Origin: Paludibacteraceae bacterium
GTDB lineage: Bacteria > Bacteroidota > Bacteroidia > Bacteroidales > Paludibacteraceae
Length of the DNA: 64,000 nt
Reading direction: 5' to 3'
NCBI GenBank assembly: GCA_017394705.1
Contig: JAFPXH010000006.1
Coordinates: 271,732 to 335,731, forward strand
The notes below the pieces were generated by a model that had not been told where the DNA came from, did no database searches, and saw nothing but the letters and a program-made list of their open reading frames with translations. The translations under genes were made by a program, and so were the position numbers. Position 1 is the first letter of the stretch; each line of letters begins with the position of its first letter. This document shows, piece by piece, positions 51,142 through 62,566 of this stretch.

Positions 51142-51699
51142 TTATTTACCAGCCGACTTACCAGCTTTACGACGAATGATTTCACCTTGGAACTTAATAC
51201 CTTTACCTTTGTAAGGCTCCGGTTTGCGGAACGAGCGGATCTTAGCGCATATTTGGCCAAGAAGCTGCTTGTCTGCACTCTCAAGCATTACGAGCGGGTT
51301 CTGGTTACGCTCCGATTTGGTCTCCACTTTCACCTCTTTCGGCAAGCCGAGATAGATGGGGTGCGTATAACCGAGGGAGAAGTTCAGCACTTGGGGCTGA
51401 GCCAACTCTACACGGTAACCAACGCCGACGAGTTCAAGTGTTTTCTTGTATCCTTCGCTGCAGCCCACAACCATGTTGTGGATCAACGCGCGGTACAGAC
51501 CGTGTTTTGCGCGAGCCTCTTTCTCGTCGTTCGGACGGGTTACATGGCATTCTGCGCCTTCTACGCTTACGGTAATCAGGGGATCAACAGCCTGGCTGAG
51601 CTCTCCTTTCGGACCCTTTACGGTCACTACATTCTCCGGGCTAACGGTTACCGTTACGCCGGCGGGAATTGCAATAGGAAGTTTTCCAATTCTTGACAT
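51142..51699 (-). CDS. rplF: 50S ribosomal protein L6
   Basis: 185 residues, duplicated domain: MSRIGKLPIAIPAGV, VKGPKGELS, and the C-terminal EPYKGKGI motif with IRRKAGKSAGK. Confidence 0.97.
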   Translation of the reverse strand: MSRIGKLPIAIPAGVTVTVSPENVVTVKGPKGELSQAVDPLITVSVEGAECHVTRPNDEKEARAKHGLYRALIHNMVVGCSEGYKKTLELVGVGYRVELAQPQVLNFSLGYTHPIYLGLPKEVKVETKSERNQNPLVMLESADKQLLGQICAKIRSFRKPEPYKGKGIKFQGEIIRRKAGKSAGK

Positions 51700-51714
51700 A
51701 GCTGTTCCTCCTTA

Positions 51715-52110
51715 TTAATAAACATAGCACAATACTTCACCACCGAGTTGCTGGCCAAGAGCCTCTTTGTTGGTCATCACGCCTTTCGAAGTAGAAAGGA
51801 TAGCGATTCCGAGACCGTTCAATACGCGCGGCATATCACGGTAACCAACGTACTTACGCAAACCCGGAGTGGATACACGTTTCAAACACTTGATCGCGTT
51901 AACTTTGTTAACCGGATCATACTTGAGGGCAATCTTAATAGTGCCCTGAGGACCATCCTCAACGAACTTGTAGGAAAGGATGTAACCTTTCTCAAACAAG
52001 ATGCGAGTGATCTCTTTCTTCAGATTCGAAGCCGGAACTTCAACCACACGGTGGCCGGCTTTGATAGCATTCCTCAATCGAGTGAGGTAATCTGCAATAG
52101 GATCTGTCAT
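51715..52110 (-). CDS. rpsH: 30S ribosomal protein S8
   Basis: 131 residues: MTDPIADYLTRLRNA and the C-terminal STSKGVMTNKEA. The 58-nt spacer before it carries a small TCCCG/CGGGA hairpin (52133-52147). Confidence 0.97.
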   Translation of the reverse strand: MTDPIADYLTRLRNAIKAGHRVVEVPASNLKKEITRILFEKGYILSYKFVEDGPQGTIKIALKYDPVNKVNAIKCLKRVSTPGLRKYVGYRDMPRVLNGLGIAILSTSKGVMTNKEALGQQLGGEVLCYVY

Positions 52111-52168
52111 TTGTTTTTTGTTGTTAAATTAATCCCGCCTGTCGGGACAATATTTAATAATGTTAATT

Positions 52169-52438
52169 TTACCAGCTCGCTTTCTTTACACCTGGGATGA
52201 GGCCTTTGGACGCCATCTCGCGGAATTGAATACGGCTGAGACCGAATGCACGCATATATCCTTTCGGACGACCGGTTACTTTGCAACGGTTGTGCAGACG
52301 AACCGGAGATGCGTTTTTCGGGAGGGCCTGAAGCCCTACATAGTCACCATCCTTGAGGAGTTGTGCACGTTTCGCAGCGAATTTAGCAACGAGTTTGGCA
52401 CGCTTCACCTCGCGGGCTTTCATTGATTCTTTTGCCAT
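52169..52438 (-). CDS. rpsN: 30S ribosomal protein S14, zinc-free long form
   Basis: 89 residues. [27 protein letters not shown] is the S14 core, but the CxxC pairs of the short zinc form are missing; this is the long C-minus type. Confidence 0.97.
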   Translation of the reverse strand: MAKESMKAREVKRAKLVAKFAAKRAQLLKDGDYVGLQALPKNASPVRLHNRCKVTGRPKGYMRAFGLSRIQFREMASKGLIPGVKKASW

Positions 52439-52446
52439 AGTCTGAA

Positions 52447-52989
52447 TTACTTTTTAAACGGTAAACCAAACTCACGCAGGAGTGCAAAGCCCTCCTCATC
52501 GGTTTTAGCAGTGGTAACGAACGTGATGTTCATACCCAGCAGTTTGGTGATGTTATCAATGTTGATTTCAGGGAAGATAATCTGCTCTGTAATACCCAAA
52601 GTATAGTTACCGCGGCCGTCCATTTTGTTATCAATTCCTTTGAAGTCACGGATACGGGGCAGAGCCACGCGTACCAGACGCTCGAGGAACTCATACATCT
52701 GCTGACCGCGAAGAGTAACGCGCACGCCGATAGGCATTTGCTTACGTACCTTGAAGTTAGCGATATCTTTCTTCGAAACGGTTGCAACAGCTTTCTGACC
52801 GGCGATAGCCGTCATCTCCTGGAGAGCGACTTCGATGATCTTCTTGTCTGCTACAGCCTCGCCTAAACCTTGGTTGAGGACGATCTTCTGGAGTTTCGGG
52901 CACTGCATGACTGTAGTGTAGTTGAACTCCTTCATCAGGATAGGCACAATGCGCTCCTGATAGTCTTGTTTCAAACTTGCTGTATTCAT
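52447..52989 (-). CDS. rplE: 50S ribosomal protein L5
   Basis: 180 residues, binds 5S r[32 protein letters not shown] and FPEINIDN are characteristic. Confidence 0.97.
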   Translation of the reverse strand: MNTASLKQDYQERIVPILMKEFNYTTVMQCPKLQKIVLNQGLGEAVADKKIIEVALQEMTAIAGQKAVATVSKKDIANFKVRKQMPIGVRVTLRGQQMYEFLERLVRVALPRIRDFKGIDNKMDGRGNYTLGITEQIIFPEINIDNITKLLGMNITFVTTAKTDEEGFALLREFGLPFKK

Positions 52990-52991
52990 AC

Positions 52992-53300
52992 TTAGATCTC
53001 CTTACCAGATTTTTTACTTACACGAACGAGCTTGCCATCCTTCTTCACACGGCCTACACGTACCGGTTTGCCGTCCTCAACGGGGTTGAGGTTGGAGATA
53101 TGGATGGGAGCTTCCTGTTTAACAATTCCGCCTTGCGGATTTTTTGCATTGGGTTTGGTACTCTTGGATACCATGTTAACACCTTCTACGATTGCGCGTT
53201 GCTTGTCAACGATCACTTCCAGCACACGGCCGGTCTGACCCTTCGAAGCACCTGCGTTTACATAAACGGTGTCACCCTTTTTGATATGAAGTTTTGCCAT
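52992..53300 (-). CDS. rplX: 50S ribosomal protein L24
   Basis: 102 residues: a KOW motif near the N terminus ([20 protein letters not shown]) and [17 protein letters not shown]. Confidence 0.97.
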   Translation of the reverse strand: MAKLHIKKGDTVYVNAGASKGQTGRVLEVIVDKQRAIVEGVNMVSKSTKPNAKNPQGGIVKQEAPIHISNLNPVEDGKPVRVGRVKKDGKLVRVSKKSGKEI

Positions 53301-53320
53301 TTTTGTAATTGTTTAGATGA

Positions 53321-53686
53321 TTAGAGCACTTCAGGTGCCAGAGAGATTATTTTCATGTTCGTTTGACGCAGCTCACGAGCCACAGGGCCGAAGATACGGC
53401 TACCGCGGAGTTCACCGGCGTTGGTGATCAACACGCATGCGTTGTCATCAAAGCGGATGTAACTACCATCGGGACGACGTACCTCTTTCTTCGTGCGTAC
53501 GACGATAGCGCGGCTAACCGTACCATCTTTGATGTCCGACGAAGGGATAACGCCCTTAACGGCTACTACGATTGTATCGCCAAGGCTGGCATAACGCTTC
53601 TTGGTGCCACCAAGAACACGGATACAGAGTGCTTGCTTAGCACCGCTGTTGTCACATACTGTGAGACGAGATTCTTGCTGTACCAT
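53321..53686 (-). CDS. rplN: 50S ribosomal protein L14
   Basis: 121 residues: [43 protein letters not shown], ending APEVL. Confidence 0.97.
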   Translation of the reverse strand: MVQQESRLTVCDNSGAKQALCIRVLGGTKKRYASLGDTIVVAVKGVIPSSDIKDGTVSRAIVVRTKKEVRRPDGSYIRFDDNACVLITNAGELRGSRIFGPVARELRQTNMKIISLAPEVL

Positions 53687-53688
53687 AA

Positions 53689-53943
53689 TTACTTAGCCCT
53701 TTCGATAATTTGAGTTAAACGCCAACGCACAGTTTTGCTCAGCGGACGGGTCTCCATGATGCGAACGGTATCGCCGATGCCGCATTCGTTTTTCTCGTCA
53801 TGAACATGGAACTTGCGAGTTTTATTGACAAACTTGCCATAGATGGGGTGTTTCTCTTTCCATTTAACGGCGACCACGATGGTCTTCTCCATCTTATTGG
53901 AAACAACTACGCCCACGCGCTCTTTTCTAAGATTTCTTTCCAT
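53689..53943 (-). CDS. rpsQ: 30S ribosomal protein S17
   Basis: 84 residues: [53 protein letters not shown]. Confidence 0.97.
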   Translation of the reverse strand: MERNLRKERVGVVVSNKMEKTIVVAVKWKEKHPIYGKFVNKTRKFHVHDEKNECGIGDTVRIMETRPLSKTVRWRLTQIIERAK

Positions 53944-53958
53944 TTCAATTGTCGTTTT

Positions 53959-54153
53959 TTACTTGTTAATTTCTCTTGCACGCAATTCAGTTGCAAGGCG
54001 AGCGATATTACGACGCGCAGCCTTAATTTGCAACGGATTGTCAAGCGGAGAAATGCTGTGATTTAACTTGAGGCGAACGAGGGCCTCTTTCTCTGCTGCC
54101 AGACGCTCCTGGAGTTCAGCAGTTGTTAATTCTTTGATTTCAGCTGTTTTCAT
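53959..54153 (-). CDS. rpmC: 50S ribosomal protein L29
   Basis: 64 residues, two helices: MKTAEIKELTTAELQERLAA and PLQIKAARRNIARLATELR. Confidence 0.96.
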   Translation of the reverse strand: MKTAEIKELTTAELQERLAAEKEALVRLKLNHSISPLDNPLQIKAARRNIARLATELRAREINK

Positions 54154-54163
54154 AAATCCTTAA

Positions 54164-54595
54164 TTATGCATTTTGTGTTGCGTCGTAATCACGTCTTACG
54201 ACAAATTTAGTGGTTACAGGCAGCTTCTGGGCAGCGAGACGAAGTGCCTCTTTTGCTACATCGTAGCTTACGCCCTCTACCTCGAAGATGATACGACCGG
54301 GCTCCAATGGAACTACAAATCCTTCAGGAGCACCTTTTCCTTTACCCATACGTACATCCAACGGTTTCTTGGTGATTGGTTTATCCGGGAATACACGGAT
54401 CCACACTTGACCTTGACGTTGCATATAACGGGTAACAGCGATACGGGCAGCCTCGATTTGACGACCGGTCAACCACACGGTACCCATACTCTTGATACCG
54501 AACGAACCGAATGCCAGTTCCTGACCGCGATGAGCGAAGCCCTTGATGCGGCCTTTTTGGCAACGGCGGAATTTTGTTTTCTTTGGTTGTAACAT
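54164..54595 (-). CDS. rplP: 50S ribosomal protein L16
   Basis: 143 residues: [46 protein letters not shown]. The PEGFV loop reaches toward the peptidyl transferase centre. Confidence 0.97.
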   Translation of the reverse strand: MLQPKKTKFRRCQKGRIKGFAHRGQELAFGSFGIKSMGTVWLTGRQIEAARIAVTRYMQRQGQVWIRVFPDKPITKKPLDVRMGKGKGAPEGFVVPLEPGRIIFEVEGVSYDVAKEALRLAAQKLPVTTKFVVRRDYDATQNA

Positions 54596-54622
54596 AGTTC
54601 TAATCTACAAATCGGTTAAACA

Positions 54623-55360
54623 TTATTGTTTTTTGTTGCGGCGGAAACCTTTGCGCTCGTCACGGCCACCACGGCGATCCATGCCGGGACGACCTCCTTC
54701 TTGCTTCTGCGAGAAGTTAGGAGCCAAGTCCTTCTTGCCATAAACCTCTCCACGGCAAATCCATACCTTTACACCGATAACACCCACTTTGGTGATTGCA
54801 CCTACGTGGCAGTAATCGATGTCAGCGCGGAGTGTATGCAGCGGGGTACGACCCTCTTTGTACATCTCCTTACGTGCCATCTCGGCGCCGTTCAAACGGC
54901 CGGATACCTGAACCTTGATACCCTCAGCGCCCATACGCATGGTGCTTTGGATAGCCATTTTCACGGCACGGCGGTAAGCGATCTTGCCTTCCAGCTGACG
55001 TGCTATCTTGTTAGCTACGATGGTGGCGTCCAATTCAGGGCGTTTAACCTCGTAGATGTTGATTTGCACATCCTGCTTGGTGATTTTCTGGAGTTCCTTC
55101 TTCAATTTGTCAACCTCTTCTCCACCTTTTCCGATGATATAACCGGGGCGAGCGGTGCAGATAGTAACAGTCACAAGTTTCAGAGTTCTTTCGATAACGA
55201 TACGAGAAATACTAGCCTCAGCGAGACGTGCGTTGAGGTACTCGCGGATTTTGCTGTCCTCAAGCAGTGTATCTCCGTAATTCTTGCCTCCAAACCAGTT
55301 GGAGTCCCAACCTCGGACAATGCCCAGACGGTTAGCAATAGGATTAATTTTCTGTCCCAT
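54623..55360 (-). CDS. rpsC: 30S ribosomal protein S3
   Basis: 245 residues: [20 protein letters not shown], a KH domain with [16 protein letters not shown], and a Gly/Arg-rich C-terminal tail ([16 protein letters not shown]) longer than in E. coli. Confidence 0.97.
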   Translation of the reverse strand: MGQKINPIANRLGIVRGWDSNWFGGKNYGDTLLEDSKIREYLNARLAEASISRIVIERTLKLVTVTICTARPGYIIGKGGEEVDKLKKELQKITKQDVQINIYEVKRPELDATIVANKIARQLEGKIAYRRAVKMAIQSTMRMGAEGIKVQVSGRLNGAEMARKEMYKEGRTPLHTLRADIDYCHVGAITKVGVIGVKVWICRGEVYGKKDLAPNFSQKQEGGRPGMDRRGGRDERKGFRRNKKQ

Positions 55361-55368
55361 AGTTCAAA

Positions 55369-55776
55369 TTACTTTTCAGCGTTAGTATTTTTAGTATCTA
55401 CAAATATTGTAACGTGGTTGGAACGTTTGCGGATACGATAAGCACGACCCTGAGGAGCGGGAAGCATACGCTTGATCGACATGCCGCCGTCAACCATGAT
55501 TTTCGTTACATAGAGAGTTTCGTCCTCTGCTTTCTTACCGGTTTTGGTTTCCCAGTTAGCGATTGCAGATTTCAGGAGCTTCTCGAGCGCGCGGCTGGCC
55601 TCACGTGTGGAGAAATGCAGCGCACCGAGTGCATGATTCACTTCCATGCCGCGTACCATGTCTGCTACGAGACGCATCTTACGCGGGCTGGTAGGAATTC
55701 CGTTTGCTTTGGCAAAATACTGCTCTTTGCGAGCGGCTTTCATTGCCTCTGCACTATTATGTTTTCTTGCACCCAT
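55369..55776 (-). CDS. rplV: 50S ribosomal protein L22
   Basis: 135 residues: [21 protein letters not shown] and the exit-tunnel hairpin [20 protein letters not shown]. Confidence 0.97.
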   Translation of the reverse strand: MGARKHNSAEAMKAARKEQYFAKANGIPTSPRKMRLVADMVRGMEVNHALGALHFSTREASRALEKLLKSAIANWETKTGKKAEDETLYVTKIMVDGGMSIKRMLPAPQGRAYRIRKRSNHVTIFVDTKNTNAEK

Positions 55777-55817
55777 TTTAATCTTGAGTTTTAATAATGT
55801 TAATTGATTGCAATGGA

Positions 55818-56087
55818 TTACTTCTTGTTATTGCCCGAGTGGCCACGGAACGTGCGGGTCGGAGCAAACTCACCGAGTTTGTGACCTACCATGTTCTCCG
55901 TGATATACACAGGAATAAACTTGTTTCCATTGTGAACTGCGATTGTGTGACCTACAAAGTCAGGGGAGATCATAGATGCACGAGACCAAGTCTTAACGAC
56001 TTCTTTCTTGTTCGCCTCATTCATAGCGAGCACCTTGTTCTCCAACTTAACGTTGATAAACGGTCCTTTTTTCAATGAACGACTCAT
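55818..56087 (-). CDS. rpsS: 30S ribosomal protein S19
   Basis: 89 residues: [58 protein letters not shown]. Confidence 0.97.
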   Translation of the reverse strand: MSRSLKKGPFINVKLENKVLAMNEANKKEVVKTWSRASMISPDFVGHTIAVHNGNKFIPVYITENMVGHKLGEFAPTRTFRGHSGNNKK

Positions 56088-56110
56088 AATGTTAATTTGA
56101 CTTTAATAGG

Positions 56111-56935
56111 TTATTTTTTACGTCTTTCTATAATGTACTGGTTGCTCTGGTTCTTCGGGTGACGTGTCTTGTATCCCTTAGCGAGCAGACCCTTACGGCT
56201 ACGTGGATGACCACCGGACTGACGGCCTTCACCACCACCCATCGGGTGATCTACAGGGTTCATTACAACGCCACGGTTGCGCGGACGACGACCCAGCCAA
56301 CGGCTACGACCGGCTTTACCGCTCTTCTCCAAAGCGTGATCACTGTTACCTACTACACCAACCGTAGCCTTGCATGCAGCAAGCACCTTGCGGAGCTCGC
56401 CCGAAGGCAGTTTGATGATAGCATACTTGTCCTCACGGCTCGACAACTGTGCGAACGTACCGGCACTACGTACCATGCAGGCACCCTGACCCGGACGAAG
56501 CTCAATGTTGTGAATGAGCGTTCCCAGAGGAATTACAGACATAGGCAGTGCATTGCCTACTTCAGGAGCAGCGTTCTCTCCCGACATTACAGTTTGACCT
56601 ACTTGCAGTCCATTAGGTGCAAGAATATAGCGCTTCTCTCCGTCAGCGTAGAACAACAGTGCGATGCGGGCACTACGGTTCGGATCGTACTCAATCGTTT
56701 TTACTACTGCGGGAACACCATCTTTATTGCGCTTAAAGTCAATTACGCGATATTTCTGCTTGTGACCACCACCGATGTAGCGCATCGTCATTTTACCGAC
56801 ATTGTTGCGACCACCCGTTTTGGTTTTACCGAACACAAGCGATTTCTCAGGTGCGCTCGCGGTAATTGTCTCGAACGCGCCTATAACTTTGTGTCTCTGC
56901 CCCGGTGTTGTGGGCTTTAATTTACGTACAGCCAT
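56111..56935 (-). CDS. rplB: 50S ribosomal protein L2
   Basis: 274 residues: [36 protein letters not shown], and the peptidyl-transferase-facing [16 protein letters not shown]. Confidence 0.97.
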   Translation of the reverse strand: MAVRKLKPTTPGQRHKVIGAFETITASAPEKSLVFGKTKTGGRNNVGKMTMRYIGGGHKQKYRVIDFKRNKDGVPAVVKTIEYDPNRSARIALLFYADGEKRYILAPNGLQVGQTVMSGENAAPEVGNALPMSVIPLGTLIHNIELRPGQGACMVRSAGTFAQLSSREDKYAIIKLPSGELRKVLAACKATVGVVGNSDHALEKSGKAGRSRWLGRRPRNRGVVMNPVDHPMGGGEGRQSGGHPRSRKGLLAKGYKTRHPKNQSNQYIIERRKK

Positions 56936-56937
56936 TT

Positions 56938-57228
56938 TTAGATATTGCTATAAAAATCAATTGTTTCACCTTCCTTCAGCGTTACGATGGCTTTCTTGTA
57001 CGCCTGTTGTGCACCCTTAAGCAGACCGGATTTCGTCCAGCGCTGTTTAACTTTCGGAGCACGGATAAGCGTGTTGACATCCGTAACCTGAACGTTGTAC
57101 ATTTCTTCTACCGCTTTTTTGATCTCAACTTTGTTGGCATTGCGAGCTACCACGAATCCGTAACGGTTCAGCTTCTCGCCGGCGGCGGTCATCTTCTCAG
57201 TGACGATGGGTTTGATAATAATTGCCAT
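56938..57228 (-). CDS. rplW: 50S ribosomal protein L23
   Basis: 96 residues: [20 protein letters not shown], the helix [20 protein letters not shown], then a basic segment. L23 sits at the tunnel exit. Confidence 0.96.
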   Translation of the reverse strand: MAIIIKPIVTEKMTAAGEKLNRYGFVVARNANKVEIKKAVEEMYNVQVTDVNTLIRAPKVKQRWTKSGLLKGAQQAYKKAIVTLKEGETIDFYSNI

Positions 57229-57240
57229 AATTCTACCTCC

Positions 57241-57870
57241 TTATGCGTTTAAAGTTGCCTCGATTGCAGCGGCCGATGCTTCGGTCAGAACTACAACATT
57301 CGAGTTCATGATTGTGTAGGTGTTCAGCTCGTTGACGTTCACTACGTTCACACGCTGAATATTAGCGGCGGACTTGCGAGCGTTGAGATTGGCGTCTGCT
57401 ACTACGAACAGCACTTTCTTACCCTCTACTTTGAGGTTGTTGAGAACCTCTACCATAGCTTTGGTCTTCGGTGCGTCGAAGTTCAGAGCGTCCAATACGA
57501 GCAACTCATTCTGTTTTGCGCGAAGCGACAGAGCGGACTTGCGAGCAAGTTGTTTTACTTTCTTGTTCAGCTTGAAGTCATAGTCACGGGGTACGGGACC
57601 AAAGATGGTACCACCACCTACGCGAACCGGAGACTTCAGGTCACCCGGACGTGCACCACCGCCGCCTTTCTGACGACCGAGTTTGCGAGTCGAGTGAGCA
57701 TTCTCGCTACGTTGTTTTGCTTTCGCTGTGCCTTGGCGCTGTGCTGCCAAGAATTGCTTAACGTCCAAGTAGATAGCATGGTCGTTAGGCTCTATAGCGA
57801 AGATAGCATCGTTCAGAGCAATCTTCTTGCCGGTCTCTTTGCCGGCCTGATTCAAAATACTAAGTTCCAT
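57241..57870 (-). CDS. rplD: 50S ribosomal protein L4
   Basis: 209 residues: the exit-tunnel loop [20 protein letters not shown] (about 62-81), [16 protein letters not shown] and [12 protein letters not shown]. In other bacteria L4 also represses its operon. Confidence 0.97.
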   Translation of the reverse strand: MELSILNQAGKETGKKIALNDAIFAIEPNDHAIYLDVKQFLAAQRQGTAKAKQRSENAHSTRKLGRQKGGGGARPGDLKSPVRVGGGTIFGPVPRDYDFKLNKKVKQLARKSALSLRAKQNELLVLDALNFDAPKTKAMVEVLNNLKVEGKKVLFVVADANLNARKSAANIQRVNVVNVNELNTYTIMNSNVVVLTEASAAAIEATLNA

Positions 57871-57876
57871 AACTAA

Positions 57877-58494
57877 TTACTTGCTGATAATGACGATTGA
57901 ATTTTTTGCACCCGGTACACTACCCTTGACCATGATCAAGTTGTACTCAGGAATTACTTTCAGTACGACGAGGTTCTGAACCGTTACGCGGTCACCACCC
58001 ATCTGGCCCGCCATGCGGGTACCCGGGAAGATACGGCTCGGATATGCACATGCACCTACCGAACCCGGTGCGCGAAGACGGTCGTCCTGACCGTGAGTCG
58101 ACTGACCTACTCCGCCGAAACCATGACGTTTAACGACACCCTGGAAACCGTGGCCCTTGCTGGTTCCGATAACGTCTACGTACATGCCTTCCTCAAAGAG
58201 GTCTGCGGCTGTGATGGTTTGTCCCAGAGCCAGTTCTCCATCGAACTCAAACTCTGCTAAGTGGCGCATCGGCTCTACGCCTGCGGCCTTGAAATGGCCT
58301 GCTTCGGCCTTGTTCGTGTGCTTCTCGCTCTTGTGCATAAAGCCTACCTGAGCGGCTTTGTAACCGTCTTTCTCAACGGTCTTCAGCTGAGTCACTACGC
58401 AAGGACCTGCCTCGATTACGGTGCACGGGATGTTTTTGCCGTCGGCACCAAAGACGGATGTCATTCCGATCTTTTTTCCTAATAAACCTGGCAT
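57877..58494 (-). CDS. rplC: 50S ribosomal protein L3
   Basis: 205 residues: [36 protein letters not shown] (the extension toward the peptidyl transferase centre) and [11 protein letters not shown]. Preceded by a structured 127-nt spacer. Confidence 0.97.
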   Translation of the reverse strand: MPGLLGKKIGMTSVFGADGKNIPCTVIEAGPCVVTQLKTVEKDGYKAAQVGFMHKSEKHTNKAEAGHFKAAGVEPMRHLAEFEFDGELALGQTITAADLFEEGMYVDVIGTSKGHGFQGVVKRHGFGGVGQSTHGQDDRLRAPGSVGACAYPSRIFPGTRMAGQMGGDRVTVQNLVVLKVIPEYNLIMVKGSVPGAKNSIVIISK

Positions 58495-58535
58495 TGTTGC
58501 TTTAGTTTTTTTAAATAATTAATTTACTTTTGCCT

Positions 58536-58610
58536 GTGTTCTCGCCCACGGGTTAACGTTTTCGGGTTCCCGCCATGCGATTTTCCGGTATCACTCTCCG
58601 TGGGAAACAC
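58536..58610 (-). promoter_or_regulatory. Structured spacer between rpsJ and rplC
   Basis: In either strand GTGTT + CCCACGG (58536-58551, with a 4-nt CTCG bulge) pairs with CCGTGGG + AACAC (58598-58610, 1-nt bulge), 12 pairs in all, closing a 46-nt region with a CGGG/CCCG mini-hairpin. All other r-protein spacers nearby are short or unstructured. Candidate r-protein binding leader for rplC-rplD. Confidence 0.65.
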
Positions 58611-58621
58611 TTCGGCGTTCA

Positions 58622-58927
58622 TCAAACTTTAATCTCTACTTCCACACCGCTGGCCAGCTCGAGTTTCATGAGGGCCTCTACGGTCTTGTTGTTACTGTTG
58701 TAGATGTCAATCAGACGCTTGTAGCTCGCCAATTCGAACTGCTCACGTGCTTTCTTGTTTACGAAGGTCGAGCGGTTAACCGTAAAAATACGTTTGTGCG
58801 TCGGCAGTGGAATAGGACCACTTACTACGGCACCGGTTGCCTTTACGGTCTTCACGATCTTCTCTGCAGACTTGTCAACCAAGTTGTGGTCGAAAGACTT
58901 CAGTTTGATACGGATTTTTTGACTCAT
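58622..58927 (-). CDS. rpsJ: 30S ribosomal protein S10
   Basis: 101 residues: [37 protein letters not shown], ending SGVEVEIKV. Its 193-nt 5' spacer contains dinucleotide-rich palindromes (CACGTAC/GTACGTG at 59050-59069 and GTGTGCGCACAC near 59085) but no clear -7 box. Confidence 0.97.
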   Translation of the reverse strand: MSQKIRIKLKSFDHNLVDKSAEKIVKTVKATGAVVSGPIPLPTHKRIFTVNRSTFVNKKAREQFELASYKRLIDIYNSNNKTVEALMKLELASGVEVEIKV

Positions 58928-59120
58928 AATAATTGATACTGTTTTTATTTTGTTAGTACTTCGCAGAGCGCAGATAACCTAAAGAGTCATTTGCTTAGAT
59001 GACCCACGCCCCACAGGGTTAATTGTTGTTCTTTCGAACTATGTTCACGTACGTGTGTGTACGTGTTTTATATAGGAACGTGTGTGCGCACACTTGCGCA
59101 CATACGCGCCCATATGATTT

Positions 59121-61235
59121 TTATACAAGGTCAACGCGACCGCCTACTTCTGTAAGCACAGCTTTCGCAATGGTCGAGCTAACGGCCTCGTAGTGGCTGA
59201 ACTCCATCGAGCTGGTAGCACGACCGGAAGTGATAGTACGCAGAGCGGTTACATAACCGAACATCTCTGCCAATGGTACTTTCGCTTTCACGATGCGTGC
59301 ACCGGTACGGCTGGTGTCCATGCCCTCTACCTGACCACGACGTTTGTTGAGGTCACCGATGACATCACCCATGCTCTCTTCCGGAGTAACCACTTCAATC
59401 TTCATGATCGGCTCCATGAGGACAGGTTTAGCCTTCGCGCAAGCCTCTTTGAACGCCATCTGCGCAGCAATCTCGAAAGACAGCTGGTCGGAGTCAACCG
59501 GGTGGAAGCTACCGTCAAGCAGCGTTACCTTCAGGCTATCCAGCGGATAACCGGCAAGCACACCGTTCTTCATAGCGATCTCGAAACCTTTCTGTACCGA
59601 CGGGATATACTCCTTAGGCACGTTACCGCCCTTAACGACGTCTTCGAACTGCAGACCACCGGGGAAGTCAGCGTCGGCCGGCTCAACGCGAACGATGATG
59701 TCGGCGAACTTACCACGACCACCGGACTGCTTCTTGTAAACCTCACGCAGCTCAACCGGGGCACTGATAGCCTCGCGGTAAGCCACTTGCGGACGACCTT
59801 GGTTACACTCTACCTTGAACTCACGTTTCAGACGGTCGATGATAATCTCCAGGTGAAGCTCACCCATACCGGAGATAACGGTCTGACCGGTCTGCTCGTC
59901 AGTCTTAACGGTGAAGGTCGGGTCCTCCTCGGCAAGTTTAGCCAGACCTACGCCCAGCTTATCGAGGTCAGCCTGGCTCTTCGGCTCTACGGAGATACCG
60001 ATAACCGGTGCCGGGAACTCGATGGACTCGAGTACGATAGGTTTGTTCTCGTCGCACAGTGTATCACCCGTACGGATATCCTTGAAGCCCACGCCCGCAC
60101 CGATATCACCTGCGAGAATCGTCTCTACAGGGTTCTGGTGGTTCGAGTGCATCTGGAAGATACGGCTAATACGCTCTTTCTTACCCGAACGCGGGTTGTA
60201 GACATACGAACCTGCATCGAGGTGACCGGAGTACACACGGAAATAGCACAGACGACCTACATACGGGTCGGTTGCAATCTTGAAGGCGAGGGCGCAGAGC
60301 GGCTCCTCGTCATTCGGGTGACGTACTTCCTCTTTCTCGGTATTCGGGTTGGTACCGTTGATAACCTCGGTATCCAGCGGAGACGGCAGGTAAGCGCAGA
60401 CAGCGTCAAGCATCGTCTGCACACCTTTGTTCTTGAACGAAGAACCGCAGATAACCGGGAAAATCTTCATCGCCAGCGTACCCTTACGGATAGCTACGCG
60501 AATCTCATCCTCGGTGATTGTGGACGGGTCCTCGAAATATTTCTCCATCAGCGTGTCGTCGAACTCAGATACTGTCTCCAGCATCTTGTCGCGCCACTCT
60601 TCTGCCTCGGCTACGAGGTTTGCAGGAATCTCTTCCTCCACGTATTCAGCACCCATGGTCTCGTCGTGCCAAAGGATAGCCTTCATTTTCACGAGGTCAA
60701 CGACACCCTTGAAGCTCTCCTCTGCGCCGATAGGAATCTGTATCGGACACGGGGTGGCACCCAGCACCTCTTTGATCTGACGTACTACATCGAAGAAGTT
60801 AGCACCACTACGGTCCATCTTGTTCACGTAGCACAGACGCGGTACGTTGTACTTGTCTGCCTGACGCCAAACGGTCTCAGACTGCGGCTGTACACCACCT
60901 ACCGAACACAGCGCCATCACAGCACCGTCAAGGATACGAAGCGAACGCTCCACCTCTACGGTAAAGTCCACGTGTCCCGGAGTGTCAATAAGGTTGATCT
61001 TGTACTTGTTACCCGCGTAGTTCCAGTAGGTGGTGGTAGCAGCGGAAGTGATGGTTATACCACGCTCCTGCTCCTGAACCATCCAGTCCATCGTAGCGGC
61101 ACCGTCGTGTACCTCACCTATCTTGTGAGTCAGACCGGTGTAGAACAAAATACGCTCCGAAGTAGTGGTCTTACCGGCGTCGATGTGTGCCATGATGCCG
61201 ATGTTACGGTTTAATTTTAAATCATGTTTTGCCAT
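59121..61235 (-). CDS. fusA: Elongation factor G
   Basis: 704 residues. G1 AHIDAGKTT (about 16-24), switch I GITIT, G3 DTPGHVDF, G4 NKMD, then domains II-V; EF-G type rather than RF-3 or LepA. Drives translocation. Third gene of the str operon, followed by rpsJ with no EF-Tu gene between them. Confidence 0.97.
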   Translation of the reverse strand: MAKHDLKLNRNIGIMAHIDAGKTTTSERILFYTGLTHKIGEVHDGAATMDWMVQEQERGITITSAATTTYWNYAGNKYKINLIDTPGHVDFTVEVERSLRILDGAVMALCSVGGVQPQSETVWRQADKYNVPRLCYVNKMDRSGANFFDVVRQIKEVLGATPCPIQIPIGAEESFKGVVDLVKMKAILWHDETMGAEYVEEEIPANLVAEAEEWRDKMLETVSEFDDTLMEKYFEDPSTITEDEIRVAIRKGTLAMKIFPVICGSSFKNKGVQTMLDAVCAYLPSPLDTEVINGTNPNTEKEEVRHPNDEEPLCALAFKIATDPYVGRLCYFRVYSGHLDAGSYVYNPRSGKKERISRIFQMHSNHQNPVETILAGDIGAGVGFKDIRTGDTLCDENKPIVLESIEFPAPVIGISVEPKSQADLDKLGVGLAKLAEEDPTFTVKTDEQTGQTVISGMGELHLEIIIDRLKREFKVECNQGRPQVAYREAISAPVELREVYKKQSGGRGKFADIIVRVEPADADFPGGLQFEDVVKGGNVPKEYIPSVQKGFEIAMKNGVLAGYPLDSLKVTLLDGSFHPVDSDQLSFEIAAQMAFKEACAKAKPVLMEPIMKIEVVTPEESMGDVIGDLNKRRGQVEGMDTSRTGARIVKAKVPLAEMFGYVTALRTITSGRATSSMEFSHYEAVSSTIAKAVLTEVGGRVDLV

Positions 61236-61261
61236 TGTTGTCTTTTCAATCTTTTTTGCAT

Positions 61262-61321
61262 CTTACAGCAGCTTGCTGCGGTCTTTCAGTGTTAACGGTC
61301 TTACAGCAGTTTACTGCGGTC
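61262..61321. repeat. Tandem hairpin units between rpsG and fusA
   Basis: Two units CTTACAG...CTGCGGT (61262-61283 and 61300-61321, hairpin cores GCAGC-TTGCTGC and GCAG-TTTA-CTGC) flank a degenerate CTTTCAGTGTTAACGGT. The same kind of unit is amplified before rpsG. Confidence 0.75.
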
Positions 61322-61328
61322 AGATTCT

Positions 61329-61805
61329 TTAGAATCTAAAGTGTGCGAACGCACGGTTAGCCTCAGCCATGCGGTGCATATCTTCTTTACGCTTGAACGC
61401 ACCACCCTGGTTGTTATAAGCATCGATGATCTCCGCAGCCAGTTTCTCAGCCATCGAGTGGCCGCCACGTTTGCGTGCGAAGTTAATCATATTCTTCATA
61501 GCGATGGACTCTTTGCGGTCTGCACGGATCTCTGTCGGAACCTGGAAGGTCGCACCACCGATACGTTTTGACTTAACCTCTACCAGAGGAGTGATGTTGT
61601 CCAATGCTTGTTTCCAGATGTCAAGAGCCGGTTTCTCCTCGCTCTTCATTTTCTGGTCTACTACGCCAAGGGCGCCATAGAATACGCTGTACGCGGTATT
61701 CTTCTTACCATCGAGCATCAGGTGGTTCACAAATTTAGCCACCATTACCTCGCCGTACACTGGATCCGGCAGGATAACTCGTTTTTGCGGTTTTGCTTTT
61801 CTCAT
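61329..61805 (-). CDS. rpsG: 30S ribosomal protein S7
   Basis: 158 residues: [33 protein letters not shown], and a C-terminal [14 protein letters not shown]. In E. coli S7 represses the str operon. Confidence 0.97.
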   Translation of the reverse strand: MRKAKPQKRVILPDPVYGEVMVAKFVNHLMLDGKKNTAYSVFYGALGVVDQKMKSEEKPALDIWKQALDNITPLVEVKSKRIGGATFQVPTEIRADRKESIAMKNMINFARKRGGHSMAEKLAAEIIDAYNNQGGAFKRKEDMHRMAEANRAFAHFRF

Positions 61806-61956
61806 TGTTTCAAATAATTTTTTTTTGGTTGTCGATTTCTTCAGCGGCTACCCGAGCCCCTTACTCAACCCTCAACCCATTGTTTCGTCCCAATTATGGA
61901 ACATTTAGTTAATAAAAGGAATTTGCTTTTACTGTTTTGTTGTTTGCCTCGCTTGT

Positions 61957-62035
61957 CTTACAGCAGCCTGCTGCGGTCTTACAATGTAATGGTCCTACAG
62001 CGCAGCGGTCTTACAGCGAAGCGGTCAAGCGCAGC
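61957..62035. repeat. Tandem hairpin units between rpsL and rpsG
   Basis: Four to five units of about 16-21 nt share the frame CTTACAG-stem-CGGT (cores GCAGC-CTGCTGC, GCGCAGC, GCGAAGC), ending at the rpsL stop. The rest of this 230-nt spacer (61806-61956) has no recognisable feature. Confidence 0.75.
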
Positions 62036-62416
62036 TTACTTCTTTGCTTTAGGTCTCTTGGCACCGTATTTCGAGCGGCGTTGGAGACGGTTTGCTACAC
62101 CGGCGGTATCAAGCGTACCACGTACGATGTGATAACGAACACCCGGCAGGTCTTTCACACGACCGCCACGTACCATTACGATACTGTGCTCTTGCAAGTT
62201 GTGTCCCTCTCCGGGAATGTAAGCGTTCACCTCTTTGGTGTTGGTCAGGCGCACACGTGCCACCTTACGCATTGCCGAGTTCGGCTTCTTCGGGGTCGTC
62301 GTGTAAACACGTACACAAACGCCACGACGCTGCGGACAACTGTCAAGAGCCGGGCTCTTACTCTTGTCCACCAGTTCTGCTCTTCCTTTTCTAACTAATT
62401 GTTGAATTGTAGGCAT
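62036..62416 (-). CDS. rpsL: 30S ribosomal protein S12
   Basis: 126 residues: [42 protein letters not shown] (wild-type Lys at the streptomycin-sensitive position) and [14 protein letters not shown]. First gene of the superoperon. Confidence 0.97.
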   Translation of the reverse strand: MPTIQQLVRKGRAELVDKSKSPALDSCPQRRGVCVRVYTTTPKKPNSAMRKVARVRLTNTKEVNAYIPGEGHNLQEHSIVMVRGGRVKDLPGVRYHIVRGTLDTAGVANRLQRRSKYGAKRPKAKK

Positions 62417-62533
62417 TTTGTTGTTTTTGTTAATTGATTGTTACTAAATGTTTCCTGCTTTCTCGCCCGCGTTTCAGTAGTATATTACACGTACTCGCAC
62501 ATATACCTACCCGTGCACGCGCCGAAAAAGCGT

Positions 62534-62566
62534 GCAAAGATACTGCTTTTTTTTGACATACACAAA
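62534..62566 (-). promoter_or_regulatory. Promoter of the ribosomal superoperon
   Basis: Minus-strand -33 TTTGTG (62561-62566) and -7 TATCTTTGC (62534-62542), with AAAAAAAAGCAG before and GCTTTTTCGGC after the -7 box. The leader to rpsL is about 110 nt with GTGCACGCGCC-rich sequence. Confidence 0.85.

Noticed and set aside
59193-61214. A 673-codon open frame antisense to fusA, and a similar 472-codon frame antisense to aspS (42514-43932)
   Set aside because: They mirror strongly conserved genes with biased codons, encode no recognisable domain and lack promoters. Long antisense frames are expected opposite r-protein-like codon usage.
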